DNA of 64,000 nucleotides from Eutreptiella sp. 'Long Island Sound 2002' (GCA_964036045.1 OZ038387.1:21591348-21655347); one strand, 5' to 3'. Positions 42,660 to 51,446 are shown, counted from the stretch's first letter. The notes: generated by a model not told the origin, from the letters alone. Program-made: numbers and translations.

Positions 42660-43795
42660 AATGCCCCCGCCAGTGTTAAACAAGGACTGACACGGGGCCC
42701 CGGGCTTTCGCCCACCTCATGCTGACCCCTAACCGCCCTGATGCACCACCACGGCACCCGCGGAGGGTTGGCGGGGGTTTTATTCGAAATAGGGGGAGGC
42801 GAAAAACCAATGTTTTTGGCCGCTTGCCCAATGCCGTTTGCAGGTCTCGCACGCCGTGCCGGGGGGTTGGACACCTCAAGAATGGCCCCTCTGTCCTTGG
42901 GGTGGTACAACAATCGCCCTCCCGTGGTGTGGAGCTCTGCGCCCTTGGAGGTGATGTGTTACAAGGAAACATCGGCCAACACGATAGTGTTGCCAAAATC
43001 AACGGCAATATCACCCGCTGGACCACCTCCGCCCTCACCCTTGTATGGCGAAACGTATGCTGGGCGGCTGAATGGATAAGGCCCCAAAGGAAGGTTAGGC
43101 GGTGCCGCGGAGGATTTCCTTGCCATTGACGTCCATGGCACTCCATGCAGTCTTTTTAGTCGCTTGTTGCTCAGTTCTCCGGAACCACTCCTTTGCCTCT
43201 GCCACTTTCTACTCCTTAGTGTGGACAGCCAAATCCTGCGGGCCTCAATAGGTCAGGTGTGGACCCGCCACTTAGCTCCAGCCGCGCCTGCCTCACGACC
43301 TTCATTGCCAACTCAGTTCCTTGATTGTGCGTGTCACTCGGACAATGCAATGCAGTTCTTGTCCCTTCCCTCCGCCCTGAATGGGGTAAGAGTTGGGCTG
43401 CCTCTACAGGGTTCTGGGCTTTGTCGCCTTTGTGGACTGAGTTTGGGGCGTAGCGTTCGATTGTGTCCCATTTTGGTGTCCGCCGGTGCACTCATATGCT
43501 TGCTGTCGCTGGCCCCTCTGGGCCACATACCTGTGTGTCGGGTATTCCGGGTCATGGGGAATGCGGGGCGGTCAAAGGTCACCCTCATGGGCCACTGCCA
43601 CCAGCCCTGGGTTATTTAGGTCCTTAGGATTTAGAAACCCCAGTGGGTACTGGCTTGTTTGGAGGTCAACATACAGCCATACAAGGGAGGGAAGGGCAGC
43701 GTCTGCGCGCCTGCATGAGGAGAGAGTGATTCTGCAGGGGCTACCTACAGGTGTTCCCTTGGGAGGGGCATAATTTACCTGAGGCGGCCGCTGCC
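42660..43795 (-). pseudogene. Decayed ORF region (retroelement or gene), frames broken
   Basis: Long protein-like stretches follow one another on the minus strand in changing frames. They include ADAALPSLVWLYVDLQTSQY (near 43690), WDTIERYAPNSVHKGDKAQN (43470), VAEAKEWFRRTEQQATKKTA (43200, preceded by an in-frame TAG) and GGGPAGDIAVDFGNTIVLAD (43000). The last runs into a TAA at 42959-42961 and continues in the same frame as HITSKGAELHTTGGRLLYHP. A single old coding region with stops and shifts is the simplest reading. I do not recognise the domains. Confidence 0.4.
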
Positions 43796-44121
43796 CGAGT
43801 GGCAGCGCACTCAGCGCCAGCCTTGAAGGAGGCGATCCCCGCTGTCGCCGATTGATCGGTGGGGCCTCCCATCGATCCCTTTGAATACCGGACGGGGCCT
43901 CCCGTCGATCCGCCCAAGTACACGTGGCGGCGCGCACTGCTACAGGTGTGTGTGGTGCCACGGTGTGTTTTCTTTTTGGGGGCGTGGGGGTGGCTGGGCG
44001 TTAAAAAAAGACGAGACCTGCACCCGATCCGCCGGTACCAGCGGTGGCGCGGGCTGCTGTAGGGGTGGGTGGTTCCAACGATGCCCACTAGAGAGCTCTA
44101 TGTGCAGGGGACCCAAAAGCA

Positions 44122-44193
44122 ACAGCTCCCGGGATTCGAACCCCCGCACTGGACGACTGAAGACTACCGCTCTCGCTATTGGGCCGTCTATGT
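44122..44193 (-). pseudogene. tRNA-like relic with UCA anticodon loop
   Basis: Read on the minus strand, 72 nt fit the tRNA layout exactly: a 7-nt acceptor, an A-box-like CGGCCCAATAGC, a 7-nt anticodon loop CTTCAGT (anticodon UCA), a 5-nt variable loop and a B-box GGTTCGAATCC. The first three acceptor pairs and three T-stem pairs form, but the anticodon stem pairs badly (2 of 5). It is therefore probably a decayed tRNA or a tRNA-derived repeat rather than a working UGA-reading tRNA. Confidence 0.35.
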
Positions 44194-44344
44194 CTCTTAC
44201 CAATTTTCCTGCTCCGCTCCTGCTCCAAATCCTGCGGGAGGGGGGGGTCTTCCGTCATGGTTGGATAAATTAAGCACACGGCACGCTAGGACCATTGTGG
44301 GACTGTCCCCGTTCGACCAAAGCTGCAACCACAACCCATGACAA

Positions 44345-45125
44345 CTTAGGGGGAATCTTTGCACTGCGCGCACTGCACGCGCACTGCGCGCTACTTTTAA
44401 ACTATGTTCCCCCCGAAGAGCCCCCAAGCACCCCCCTTGGAAACGCCCTTAGAATTGGGTGACCCAAACTGCCCCAGCTCAAGAAAGTTGCAAACCACCT
44501 TCCCTTAACATAACACACACATGTTCCTTACGATGCCCCAGTGCCACATGTGTGGTTTCGGTTGTGAGGAAGGGGCTCTCTCCTTTCCCTTGCGGTTAGA
44601 ATCGGATTGGGGTTGAGATGGTGTAGCCACAGGGGGTTGCGAGGACTGAGAGGGTTGAGGGAGATTGGAGCTGGACGAAGCCACATCGGCCCGAGGGGGC
44701 GCAGCACCACAAAAAGCATCCGGTGTGTGTTGCCGCTTTTCTAGGACCTGCTGCACAGGTTTTGCTTGTTTCTTGGCCCCTCTCTCTCTTTTCTCACAGC
44801 GCAAACGGTCAATCGCAGGCTGCAGTGTTGGCGCTTCACTGCCGCCTTCAGAGAATGGTTGGCCATCAAGCCCATCCTGGATACTTACATTTTCCTCATC
44901 CCTTGGTAAGTGGTTACCCTTGCTGAACCGCAAAATCTCAATCACCTTTGGCACACCCAAACAAAGGGGGACAAAATCAGAAGTCAAAACCTCCGCTAGG
45001 GGTCACCATGATGCCCCTAGGGGCCCCTAGTATCTCAAAGTATGGGTCTCTAGTACGGCCGGACACCCAAATAGTTGCACTGCGCGCGCACTGCACGCGC
45101 ACTGCGCTTAAGGCTCCCCCTTAGG
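44345..45125. mobile_element. Repeat-bounded element, copy 1
   Basis: The left part (TTGCACTGCGCGCACTGCAC, then CTACTTTTAAACTATGTTCC, CCCCGAAGAGCCCC and CCTTAGAATTGGGTGACCCA) matches 49990-50085. The right part (CAAAGTATGGGTCTCTAGTA, CGGCCGGACACCCAAATAGT, TGCACTGCGCGCGCACTGC, GCGCTTAAGGC) matches 50605-50700. The total length is 0.78 kb. The interior differs from copy 2 and holds a minus-strand ORF plus a scrap of the satellite unit (GGGGGACAAAATCAGAAGT at 44964-44984). Confidence 0.6.
44505..44950 (-). CDS. Hypothetical Ser/Pro/Gln-rich ORF inside element copy 1
   Basis: The open minus frame contains VIEILRFSKGNHLPRDEENV, then KRERGAKKQAKPVQQVLEKR, a Ser/Gln/Pro-rich linker (SQSSQPPVATPSQPQSDSNR) and HMWHWG near the end. 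The first residues of the longest frame are translated satellite-like sequence and are probably not part of it. No domain is recognised; the composition recalls disordered regions of Gag-like proteins. Confidence 0.35.
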
Positions 45126-45155
45126 GTACACAAAAACAGGTTTAGCTCCCGCTAC

Positions 45156-45662
45156 TTATGCTGCTTGTAGCTGCGTCGTAAATTCGTGCATGCATTTGTC
45201 CTCGGTCTCAAACTTGGCAATGGGTGCCTCAAACTCGGGGGAAGTATTCACCGGTGTAGGGGACGCCATGAAGAAGAACCCGCCACAAGCCACATCCAAG
45301 TCGCACTTCTCGGAAAGCATGTAACACGCTGTGCGCCCCACTATTTGGCCCATTGAGTTGACATCCATACCATGATGTGCCATGAAACAGCTGAGCCTTT
45401 GCCCCTTAGTCTCAACCAACGCATCAAGCTGGGCATGCACCCCGCCCCCCCCTTGAAATACCCTCCCTTTAGTCGGGCCGCCCCCCCCCCCTTGGGGGGG
45501 GGGGGGGGGCACCACAAAAATATACCACTTCACAGCTGCGACTGGACAGCAAGTTTTTCGCCGGTATGCCCCCATAGGTTTTCTGCACGCTGCACAATTG
45601 GGGGCCGTGGATGACATGGGTCGCATCAAACTTAAAAATAAAAATTCTTGGTGTACCAGCAA
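45156..45662 (-). CDS. Hypothetical protein, possible MYND-type zinc finger and ankyrin-like segment
   Basis: The minus frame of 168 codons reads NCAACRKPMGAYRRKTC, where a neighbouring frame offers SCEVVYFCG; together these fit the C..C..C..C..YFC spacing of a MYND finger. After a C/G homopolymer tract at 45480-45512 it continues LDALVETKGQRLSCFMAHHG, MDVNSMGQIVGRTACYMLSE, reminiscent of an ankyrin hairpin (GMDVN..G.TA). It ends in TQLQAA with a stop at 45156. The homopolymer may hide an intron or a frameshift. The domain calls are weak. Confidence 0.35.
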   Translation of the reverse strand: MLVHQEFLFLSLMRPMSSTAPNCAACRKPMGAYRRKTCCPVAAVKWYIFVVPPPPPQGGGGGPTKGRVFQGGGGVHAQLDALVETKGQRLSCFMAHHGMDVNSMGQIVGRTACYMLSEKCDLDVACGGFFFMASPTPVNTSPEFEAPIAKFETEDKCMHEFTTQLQAA

Positions 45663-45692
45663 GGACTGCAGGGCGGGGTGCAGAATTTGGGC

Positions 45693-45908
45693 TTATGGGT
45701 GACTTGGGTCTCCAAACTTGTGCAATGGGTTGGCCATCTGTAACGCCTTTGGGCGGCGTTTGACAGGACACTTTGTGGCATCTACCAAGACTGCGTCATG
45801 GGCTGCAGTAGGCGACGGTGGTCGCTTGGGTTCAGGTTTGGATTCGGGGGATCCTGTCAAAACCACAACGGTATCATTGTCTGTATCATCTTTGGCTGGT
45901 GCAATGGG
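45693..45908 (-). CDS. Spliced gene, terminal exon (disordered Pro/Lys-rich tail)
   Basis: After the acceptor CTAGTATTTTCAG the frame reads PIAPAKDDTDNDTVVVLTGS then PESKPEPKRPPSPTAAHDAV, VDATKCPVKRRPKALQMANP and closes LHKFGDPSHP with TAA at 45693-45695. It starts in phase 0, matching the phase 0 end of the exon at 46046-46175 across a 137-bp intron (GTAGTA..TTTCAG). The tail is charged and proline-rich, probably disordered. No family is recognised. Confidence 0.6.
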   Translation of the reverse strand, partial: PIAPAKDDTDNDTVVVLTGSPESKPEPKRPPSPTAAHDAVLVDATKCPVKRRPKALQMANPLHKFGDPSHP

Positions 45909-46045
45909 CTGAAAATACTAGTCCATGATGGTTTGAAGGACCCGTTTCTTACGACACTTGGGAGCAGGTTTGGGTATAAGTAGGTGTGGTGTAGCTTGTC
46001 AACGGCAGGAGATCATGGCAGCTCAAGAGATGCATCTTGTACTAC

Positions 46046-46175
46046 CTCCCACCGAGATAATTTGGCTGTTGTGTCATCCAGCACCTTGTCCCCAGTACCT
46101 TGGTATTGAATATGTAGGAACTCCGGTCTAGTGGGCGAGGGAACAATGACAGTTGCCAAGATTGGGGCACCCTTG
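46046..46175 (-). CDS. Spliced gene, penultimate exon
   Basis: A CTAAC branch-like site and CACTCTCACAG acceptor precede 130 bp. One base completes a split codon and 43 full codons follow, reading KGAPILATVIVPSPTRPEFL then HIQYQGTGDKVLDDTTAKLS and RWE, up to the donor GAG|GTAGTA. Reading through the donor soon meets a stop. The splice sites, phase and protein-like text agree, so this exon pair is among the best-supported gene models in the window. The upstream exon is not certain. Confidence 0.6.
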
Positions 46176-46348
46176 CTGTGAGAGTGTTAGCAAACATGCG
46201 CGCCTATAGCATACATTTGCGTCTGAATGCAAAGAGGAGTCAACACTAGCAAGGGACACCAACAAAGGAAGAACAAGGGAGTGCATCAGAAAAAACTTTT
46301 GTCAAGGTGACGGTGGTTGCCCCCCTAGAAGGGGGGGGGGGGGTAATC

Positions 46349-46500
46349 TCAAGAAGGGGGGGTGGTGATTTCAAGGGGTGGGGGTACGTCCATCTTCTTT
46401 CTCAGCAATTCCGGTGTGTCTACTCCTTGTTGCCACTGGTCATGGGTATCCCCTTCGCAAATGGGACCTTTGGAGTCGCCAAAGAAGTGGAACCACCGTT
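46349..46500 (-). CDS. Possible upstream exon or fragment
   Basis: The frame reads WFHFFGDSKGPICEGDTHDQ then WQQGVDTPELLRKKMDVPPP and ends in TGA at 46349-46351. A TAA stands 2 codons before the Trp and no AG acceptor lies between, so it is either a broken exon or the true frame has been shifted. It could have been an exon of the gene at 45693-46175. Confidence 0.3.
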
Positions 46501-46512
46501 AGCCCCCTCTTG

Positions 46513-46827
46513 GTTTCCCATGCCGGCAGCACAAGCACCAAGAGTATTGCGGGAACAGCCAGCGGGCGGGAACAGCCAGCGGGACAGTTTTGTCAAAGCC
46601 CCAAAGGGCAGCAAGTCCATCCACTTGAGCTCTCAAATCCAAAGGGTCTGAACAATAGGAACTGGGCGGGTTAGGTATGGGTGGGCACTCATAAAGGTAA
46701 AAGACCCTATACACAACAAAGAGTGGCATGTCCCAAAGGGACCCAGGGGAAAACAACTGTCCAGCATGTGAGCCAGACAGTCGTTTCCCATGCCGGCAGC
46801 ACAAGCACCAAGAGTATTGCGGGAACA
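46513..46827. repeat. 45-bp direct repeat pair
   Basis: GTTTCCCATGCCGGCAGCAC and the following AAGCACCAAGAGTATTGCGG, GAACA occur at 46513-46557 and 46783-46827 without change. The second copy is joined to a 97-bp repeat. Confidence 0.9.
46687..46783. repeat. 97-bp dispersed direct repeat, copy 1
   Basis: The stretch from ACTCATAAAGGTAAAAGACC to GTGAGCCAGACAGTCG is found again at 48270-48366 with only two or three differences. Confidence 0.92.
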
Positions 46828-46829
46828 GG

Positions 46830-47250
46830 CAGCGGTATATATTCCCACAACCTCACACCGTCTTGGCGGGCATAGGGTAGCCAAACCTTAGGGCCTAGGG
46901 CCTACCCTCACGTGTGTGAATCCCCCCCCCTGTGCCCCGCCCTGACACATACAAACACCGACCCTCTGCGTCACACAGCCCACCCCTCAGCTGCACACCT
47001 GTGGTGCAATACTAACCGCTACCCCAGCTATAGCAAAAGCGGACGCTCGCAAGGGGCATGTTCTACAGACTGGCTGCATACTAGGCCAGACGCTTGCGGT
47101 AAACCACGCTAAGGCCGCACACCAAGGGCGGCGTTCGAGCGGCACAAGCAACCAACCTGGGGCCTGGCCGCTGAGACAGAAAAACTGCCGTCAGCCCAAA
47201 AACCGACAGCAAAACAAAAAGGCGGGGGGACACAGCCCGAAGAAACTCGC
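46830..47250. other. No gene recognised
   Basis: GC-rich spacer containing GGGCCTAGGGCCTA and Pro/Thr-like open frames without splice sites or domains. Confidence 0.4.
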
Positions 47251-47442
47251 TGCACTATAGCAACACAGGGAGACTCAGCACTAGGCGCAACCCCACAGCC
47301 GGCGGAATGCCCACCGTTGTGATTCTTTGAGGTGCTGCAGGGTGCGCCCTGTCACCGATGCCCACCCTCTCGCACAGCGCCAAAACCGGACCCCAGGCCT
47401 GACAAGACTGAGCCTGGGGCCACAAAAACGCACAACACTCAC

Positions 47443-48259
47443 CCCTTACTAGCAGGTCCTTGGGAAAGGCGGTGTGCCTCCGCCTGGGCACAAAGGTCTT
47501 GAGGAAGACCAGTGCCACTTCGAACTCCAGGCAGTCGGAGCGCATCCGCACAATCAGGAGCGCGTAGGCAATGAACATGCCGGCGCGTCGGACCGGTACG
47601 ACAGACATATGCATGCGGACATCTGGACTCATCAGCAGCGCTGCCAGAAACATAACAGGCGGCAGCAGGCAGGACCACGGCATGCTCTGGGCAAAGCCCG
47701 CGCAGGCCAGCAGCAGGAAATTCAGGACACCCTGGGCAAGCTGCGCGTTCATTACCGAAATGATGGTCCTCCGACCCAAGAAGGACTCCAGCTGATCCAT
47801 CGCAACTTTGTTGTCGGAGACCTCTTTTGCGACCTCACCGAGCTCGTCTTGGAGGGAGTGACCGAGCAGGGCTTCACTCTGGAAGTGCACTAACATCCCG
47901 CGGGAAGCCGCTGTCAAAATGGTCGCCGCACTTACCCAGAACAAGATGTGCCTTCAATTGGAGGGAAAGCAGGAGACAATAATCAGGAGGCCCAAAGCGG
48001 TTGCAATGCCGGGAACATGGGCCAAGTAGAATGCAGGGCTAAAGCCATTGGCAGTCATTGTGAAAGGCTGCACCGTGTCAAAGGCCACGTTGATTACGCA
48101 CCATACTTGACAAAACCGTAAGAGGTCGGGCAGGTACAAATTCTGGAACTGTTGTTCTTTCTCTGTGTCGTGGAACCTGTAGCCCTTCCAAAAGGAGCAG
48201 CACTCGCTCAGCATAAGAGAATCGTTCTCCACATTTGATATGTCTGTTTGACCGGGCAT
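47443..48259 (-). pseudogene. Multi-span membrane protein exon with one in-frame TGA
   Basis: From ATG at 48259 the frame reads MPGQTDISNVENDSLMLSEC, FWKGYRFHDTEKEQQFQNLY, then a TGA (47954-47956), and carries on in the same frame RHILFWVSAATILTAASRGM for about 165 more codons to a donor (GGGG|GTGAGT at 47442 or CTA|GTAAGG at 47449). About six hydrophobic segments are spread over it (LLRFCQVWCVINVAFDTVQP; LAHVPGIATALGLLIIVSCF; ILFWVSAATILTAAS; and three more), separated by charged loops. A six-span start after a short cytosolic N-terminus recalls membrane nucleotide cyclases of protists, but no catalytic part is present here. The TGA may be a pseudogene mutation, a sequencing error or a recoded codon. 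Confidence 0.55.
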
Positions 48260-48269
48260 TGCACAAAAA

Positions 48270-48366
48270 ACTCATAAAGGTAAAAGACCCTATACACAAC
48301 AAAAGGTGGCATGTCCCAAAGGGACCCAGGGGAAAACAACTGTCCAGCATGTGAGCCAGATAGTCG
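48270..48366. repeat. 97-bp dispersed direct repeat, copy 2
   Basis: Second copy, 1583 bp from the first. On the minus strand it lies immediately upstream of the ATG of the membrane-protein exon. Confidence 0.92.
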
Positions 48367-48696
48367 CCTCCACACCCGCACAAGCGCGCGGAATGACGGC
48401 CAACCGGTAACTTGCCGGTGGTAACGGAATGTCATTGGATTGCAGGGAGCGCGTGGTGTCCGTCAGCCACAACGAGTTAGGGTCGAAGCCAATGGCTTGC
48501 AAATACGCGCGTACCCCCAAGCGAACGAGAATGGCCCGTCCACCTCCTTCAACGCTTCATTAGGCCGAACAATGATGAAACTGTACACCGGCGGCTCGGG
48601 CTTTACATAAGGCGTTTGGTGGCCGGGGAGGGGGGTCCACAGGTGACCAATCAAAAAACAGAAAATACTCATATAACCTTCGTTACCACGGACCAT
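48367..48696 (-). pseudogene. Hypothetical protein, frameshift in a G5 run
   Basis: From ATG at 48696 the frame reads MVRGNEGYMSIFCFLIGHLW, PPVYSFIIVRPNEALKEVDG and PFSFAWG. One base over, it continues VRAYLQAIGFDPNSLWLTDT and PLPPASYRLAVIPRACAG. A single missing G in the run at 48514-48518 would join the two parts. The product is not recognised. It ends at the 97-bp repeat, which may be intronic between this part and the membrane-protein exon. Confidence 0.45.
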
Positions 48697-48699
48697 TGT

Positions 48700-49270
48700 C
48701 TTGATTCTGCTACGCTTTCAGCCCGCATGCAGCCAAGCAGCAAGAAAGTACCTTTAAAGAAACAGTGATTCACTGAACACATAGTTAAATGCCGAATGAA
48801 ATCCTTGATCCTAACCTTGTTCATTCCCCGTCCTGCCACTTGGTTTGTTGCTGTTTGGGAGGAATGTTTGCCCGGCGCGCTACCTTTGTAGTAAGTACCC
48901 TATCTCTAGCCCCAAGTTTATCCCAATCTAGGGAAGCCCCCCAAGTAGACCGCACTAGACCGCAAACCTTCCGTGCAAAGCACGTTGCATAAGCCGAAAT
49001 ATGAGAATTCAACAACACAAAATGTCACCCCACCACTGCCAACCACCACCCTTGCCATAATCATAAACTGGGTGCAAAGGATGGCCTTTGGGAGGAGGGA
49101 CGTTCTTGGGCTTGCACCAGTTGCTGTTTGCACCAGGGGTGCCTCCAGTCGTTCTCAACGCAAATGATCGGTTGCTCCCTAGGGCCCACATGCAATGCAA
49201 ACAATGACACAAATATCATAACCCCTCCCTCCGGGAAAGGGTGATGCTATCTGCATATCTTCACAACTGT
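48700..49270. other. No gene recognised
   Basis: Short overlapping frames on both strands with no domain or splice-bounded exon. Confidence 0.4.
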
Positions 49271-49273
49271 GTG

Positions 49274-49531
49274 CTATTGTGAAGACATACTGTCCAAGAA
49301 AGCCTCCAAATCAACGCCCTTCAATATGTTCCTGAAACTAGAATCTTGGGGTGCACTACGCGCACGGATACAGCCGTAAACCCCCAAACCTAGGGCGCTG
49401 TAAAAAATACACACTTTTGGAAACCATGTGTGTGAGAGGGCCCTAACCCCCTCGATCACCAATGGGAAACCAACGGGAAATTTACGGTGCCGGCGCCGTA
49501 AACATTGACGAATCTCGGTCAAATTTTCCAT
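49274..49531 (-). CDS. Small hypothetical ORF (85 aa)
   Basis: ATG to stop, reading MENLTEIRQCLRRRHRKFPV, ALSHTWFPKVCIFYSALGLG and FRNILKGVDLEAFLDSMSSQ. The palindrome at 49481-49502 is inside it and supplies CLRRRHRKF. It may be a real small protein or a fragment of a mobile element. Confidence 0.3.
   Translation of the reverse strand: MENLTEIRQCLRRRHRKFPVGFPLVIEGVRALSHTWFPKVCIFYSALGLGVYGCIRARSAPQDSSFRNILKGVDLEAFLDSMSSQ
49481..49502. repeat. TTTACGGCGC palindrome, copy 1
   Basis: TTTACGGTGCC followed by GGCGCCGTAAA: 22 bp, symmetrical except for one pair. Confidence 0.8.
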
Positions 49532-49542
49532 TTTCTCTGTAG

Positions 49543-49812
49543 CTAAATGTACCTGAAAAACATATATCTAGCAACGTGTTGTACCAACATGTCAAACCCT
49601 CGGCCTTGTTCAAATATGGTACAACGGTTAATTGGCACCCCTAGAGGAAAGTAGAAAAAGAAACGAAAAAGAGATGTAATTTGCGAACCAGAGGCAAGGC
49701 TTCTGTCTATTTGGACAACAACAAGGAAGGAAATATCTCTCTGGGACATCCGGTAGGTGCCAACACGGAGCAAATTCGCACTTTTTGAGGGTTTTCTCAA
49801 TTTTTCGTCCAA
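49543..49812 (-). CDS. Weak hypothetical ORF
   Basis: An 89-codon frame, MDEKLRKPSKSANLLRVGTY at its start, with an aromatic-rich middle (LFRFFFYFPLG). No family or splice signals are seen. Confidence 0.25.
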   Translation of the reverse strand: MDEKLRKPSKSANLLRVGTYRMSQRDISFLVVVQIDRSLASGSQITSLFRFFFYFPLGVPINRCTIFEQGRGFDMLVQHVARYMFFRYI

Positions 49813-49977
49813 TACACCAAAATTTCGTTCTGAAGGGGGGGGGGGTATGTGTATACTTTTTGAAATCTGTGAGAAAAGGCCGTTTCAGAAATGTATGGGT
49901 AAAAGGGGGGGATAGGTGACCATAGTTTTGAGTACCAAGGCCGAACTTTTCGGCATTTCAGGGTTTTCGGGCCTCAA

Positions 49978-50710
49978 GGGGAATCCTTGCACTGCGCGCT
50001 ACTTTTAGACTATGTTCCCCCCGAAGAGCCCCTAGGCACGCCCCTTGAAAACACCCTTAGAATTAGGCAACCCAAACTGGACTAGAGGGGACCTTGAGGG
50101 GGGACCTTCCTGGTTCTTGTGGCATGGTGAAGGACCAGGGGCCTTTGGGGGGGAACTTGAGTGTGTGTTGGGCGGTGGAGATGGAGGGCAGTCAGGTGGC
50201 GAGTCTGAACTTGGGATGGCAAAGGAGATGGATTCCATCTTGCATTGCCGATTCACCACTCTCAACCCATCTTGGTAGTATTCCAAGTGGAGGAGTCTGT
50301 GTTCAGCCGTCCCAACCACCGTGGCAGGAGGTCGCACGCCATTGGAACGGGTGTAGAACACCCTATCCCCAATACTGAGATCCATGGAGAAAATGGGCCT
50401 GAGAAATGAGGAGGGAAGTATGATGTCCTGTAGCAGGCACCCTCAAAGTGTATCACCATACCAATCAACCGAGAACAAGAGTAGATGTGGTGGAAAAGGG
50501 CAAAAAATGTGTGCAAAAAAGTAGAAATGGGTGAAACAGGGTGGACATCCAAAAATGCCAGATCCCCGATGCATCAAAACCCACTACCAAACAACAATGA
50601 TGCCCAAAGTACCACAAAGTATGGGTTTCTACTACGGCCAGACGCCCAAATAGTTGCACTGCGCGCGCACTGCGCGTGCACTGCGCTTAAGGCGCCCCCC
50701 TCAGGCTGCT
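49978..50710. mobile_element. Repeat-bounded element, copy 2
   Basis: Left part TTGCACTGCGCGCTACTTTT, GACTATGTTCCCCCCGAAG, and right part CAAAGTATGGGTTTCTACTA, CAAATAGTTGCACTGCGCGC, GCTTAAGGCGCCCCC correspond to copy 1 at 44345-45125 in the same order and orientation. The length is 0.73 kb. The interior carries a different ORF from copy 1. GCACTGCGCGC-like scraps also occur near 36205 and 36838. Confidence 0.6.
50060..50385 (-). CDS. ORF in element copy 2 with SH3-like GDRV..LEYYQDG segment
   Basis: From ATG at 50385: MDLSIGDRVFYTRSNGVRPP, ATVVGTAEHRLLHLEYYQDG, LRVVNRQCKMESISF, then a Ser/Pro-rich disordered tail. GDxV followed by short beta strands resembles the small barrel at the C-terminus of many retroelement integrases, or a similar chromodomain/SH3-like fold. 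That is a resemblance, not proof. Coding continues into the left repeat part, where it ends. Confidence 0.4.
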
Positions 50711-50735
50711 CCGCACACGCGTGCGGGACACCAAC

Positions 50736-51033
50736 TCATGGGTGTTCCCTTGGGTGCTCCGACATATTGTGGAGTTGGAAGAAAATGAAAGGAGATAAGT
50801 GGATGTGTTTTGACGTGCTGAATCCAAATATTGTGGTCTCATGTCCCAACTTGACAGCCTGTTTGAGAAATTCTGCCTTCTTTGATTTCTTGCACTCTGG
50901 TGAGTTTAATGCTGCAAGTTGCACCGGTGTCCAAGGTAGTTATTGGTCAAAGTCTTCAACATATTGGGGTCTTGAGGGGACCCATGTTGCACATATCTTC
51001 TACACATCAAATTTAACAAATCCACCCAAATGA
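50736..51033 (-). pseudogene. Broken coding stretch with DTGAT (aspartic-protease-like) motif
   Basis: Three minus frames look protein-like in turn: IWAYDGQVIWVDLLNLMCRR (about 51030), PITTLDTGATCSIKLTRVQE (50946-50842, bounded by TGA codons on both sides) and LNSPECKKSKKAEFLKQAVK with TIFGFSTSKHIHLSPFIFF (50924-50736). TLDTGATCSI matches the active-site strand of retropepsin-type proteases. With only 35 open codons, this can only be a relic of a retroelement. Confidence 0.3.
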
Positions 51034-51173
51034 CTTGACCATCATATGCCCATATGTTGGAGTAATGGGGGTAGGGGTGCGGTGCAGTCTGTCTGAAACC
51101 AGACAAGAAAAGCAAAAAAAAAACCAACCTGTCAACGGTAACGGCCAATTTTCGAAAAAATATGGTTCCGGAC

Positions 51174-51260
51174 CCCCCCCCCCCTAACCACTACATCTCT
51201 GAAAAGCCCTTTTCAAGGGCTTTCCGAATATACCCCACATACCCCCCCCCCCCCCCCACA
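51174..51260. repeat. Two poly-C tracts
   Basis: Runs of 11 and 17 C at about 51174-51184 and 51243-51259, separated by AAAAGCCCTTTTCAAGGGCTTT, which itself holds a small AAGCCCTTTTCAAGGGCTT hairpin. Confidence 0.8.
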
Positions 51261-51446
51261 TGACACCCAGCGGGCACAAATGAGACCACAAAGGCACCAA
51301 CCCCTGAAAACCCTCCGTGTCGGCACCAAACCGCACCTCCGACAGAGATAATGATCTCTGCAGCTCAAATAGCCTGTCAAAATATCACCTCTTTGTAATT
51401 TTCGGTGTAGAGATTTTGCTTCCATTGAAGTCTCTTTGCGAAAATG

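Noticed and set aside
43164-43619. 151-codon plus-strand ORF rich in Leu and Cys
   Set aside because: The minus strand offers more protein-like text over the same bases, though in broken frames; the Leu/Cys richness is typical of antisense frames.
50485-51033. 182-codon plus-strand ORF
   Set aside because: It is antisense to several protein-like minus-strand pieces and to the right repeat block of element copy 2. No domain is seen.
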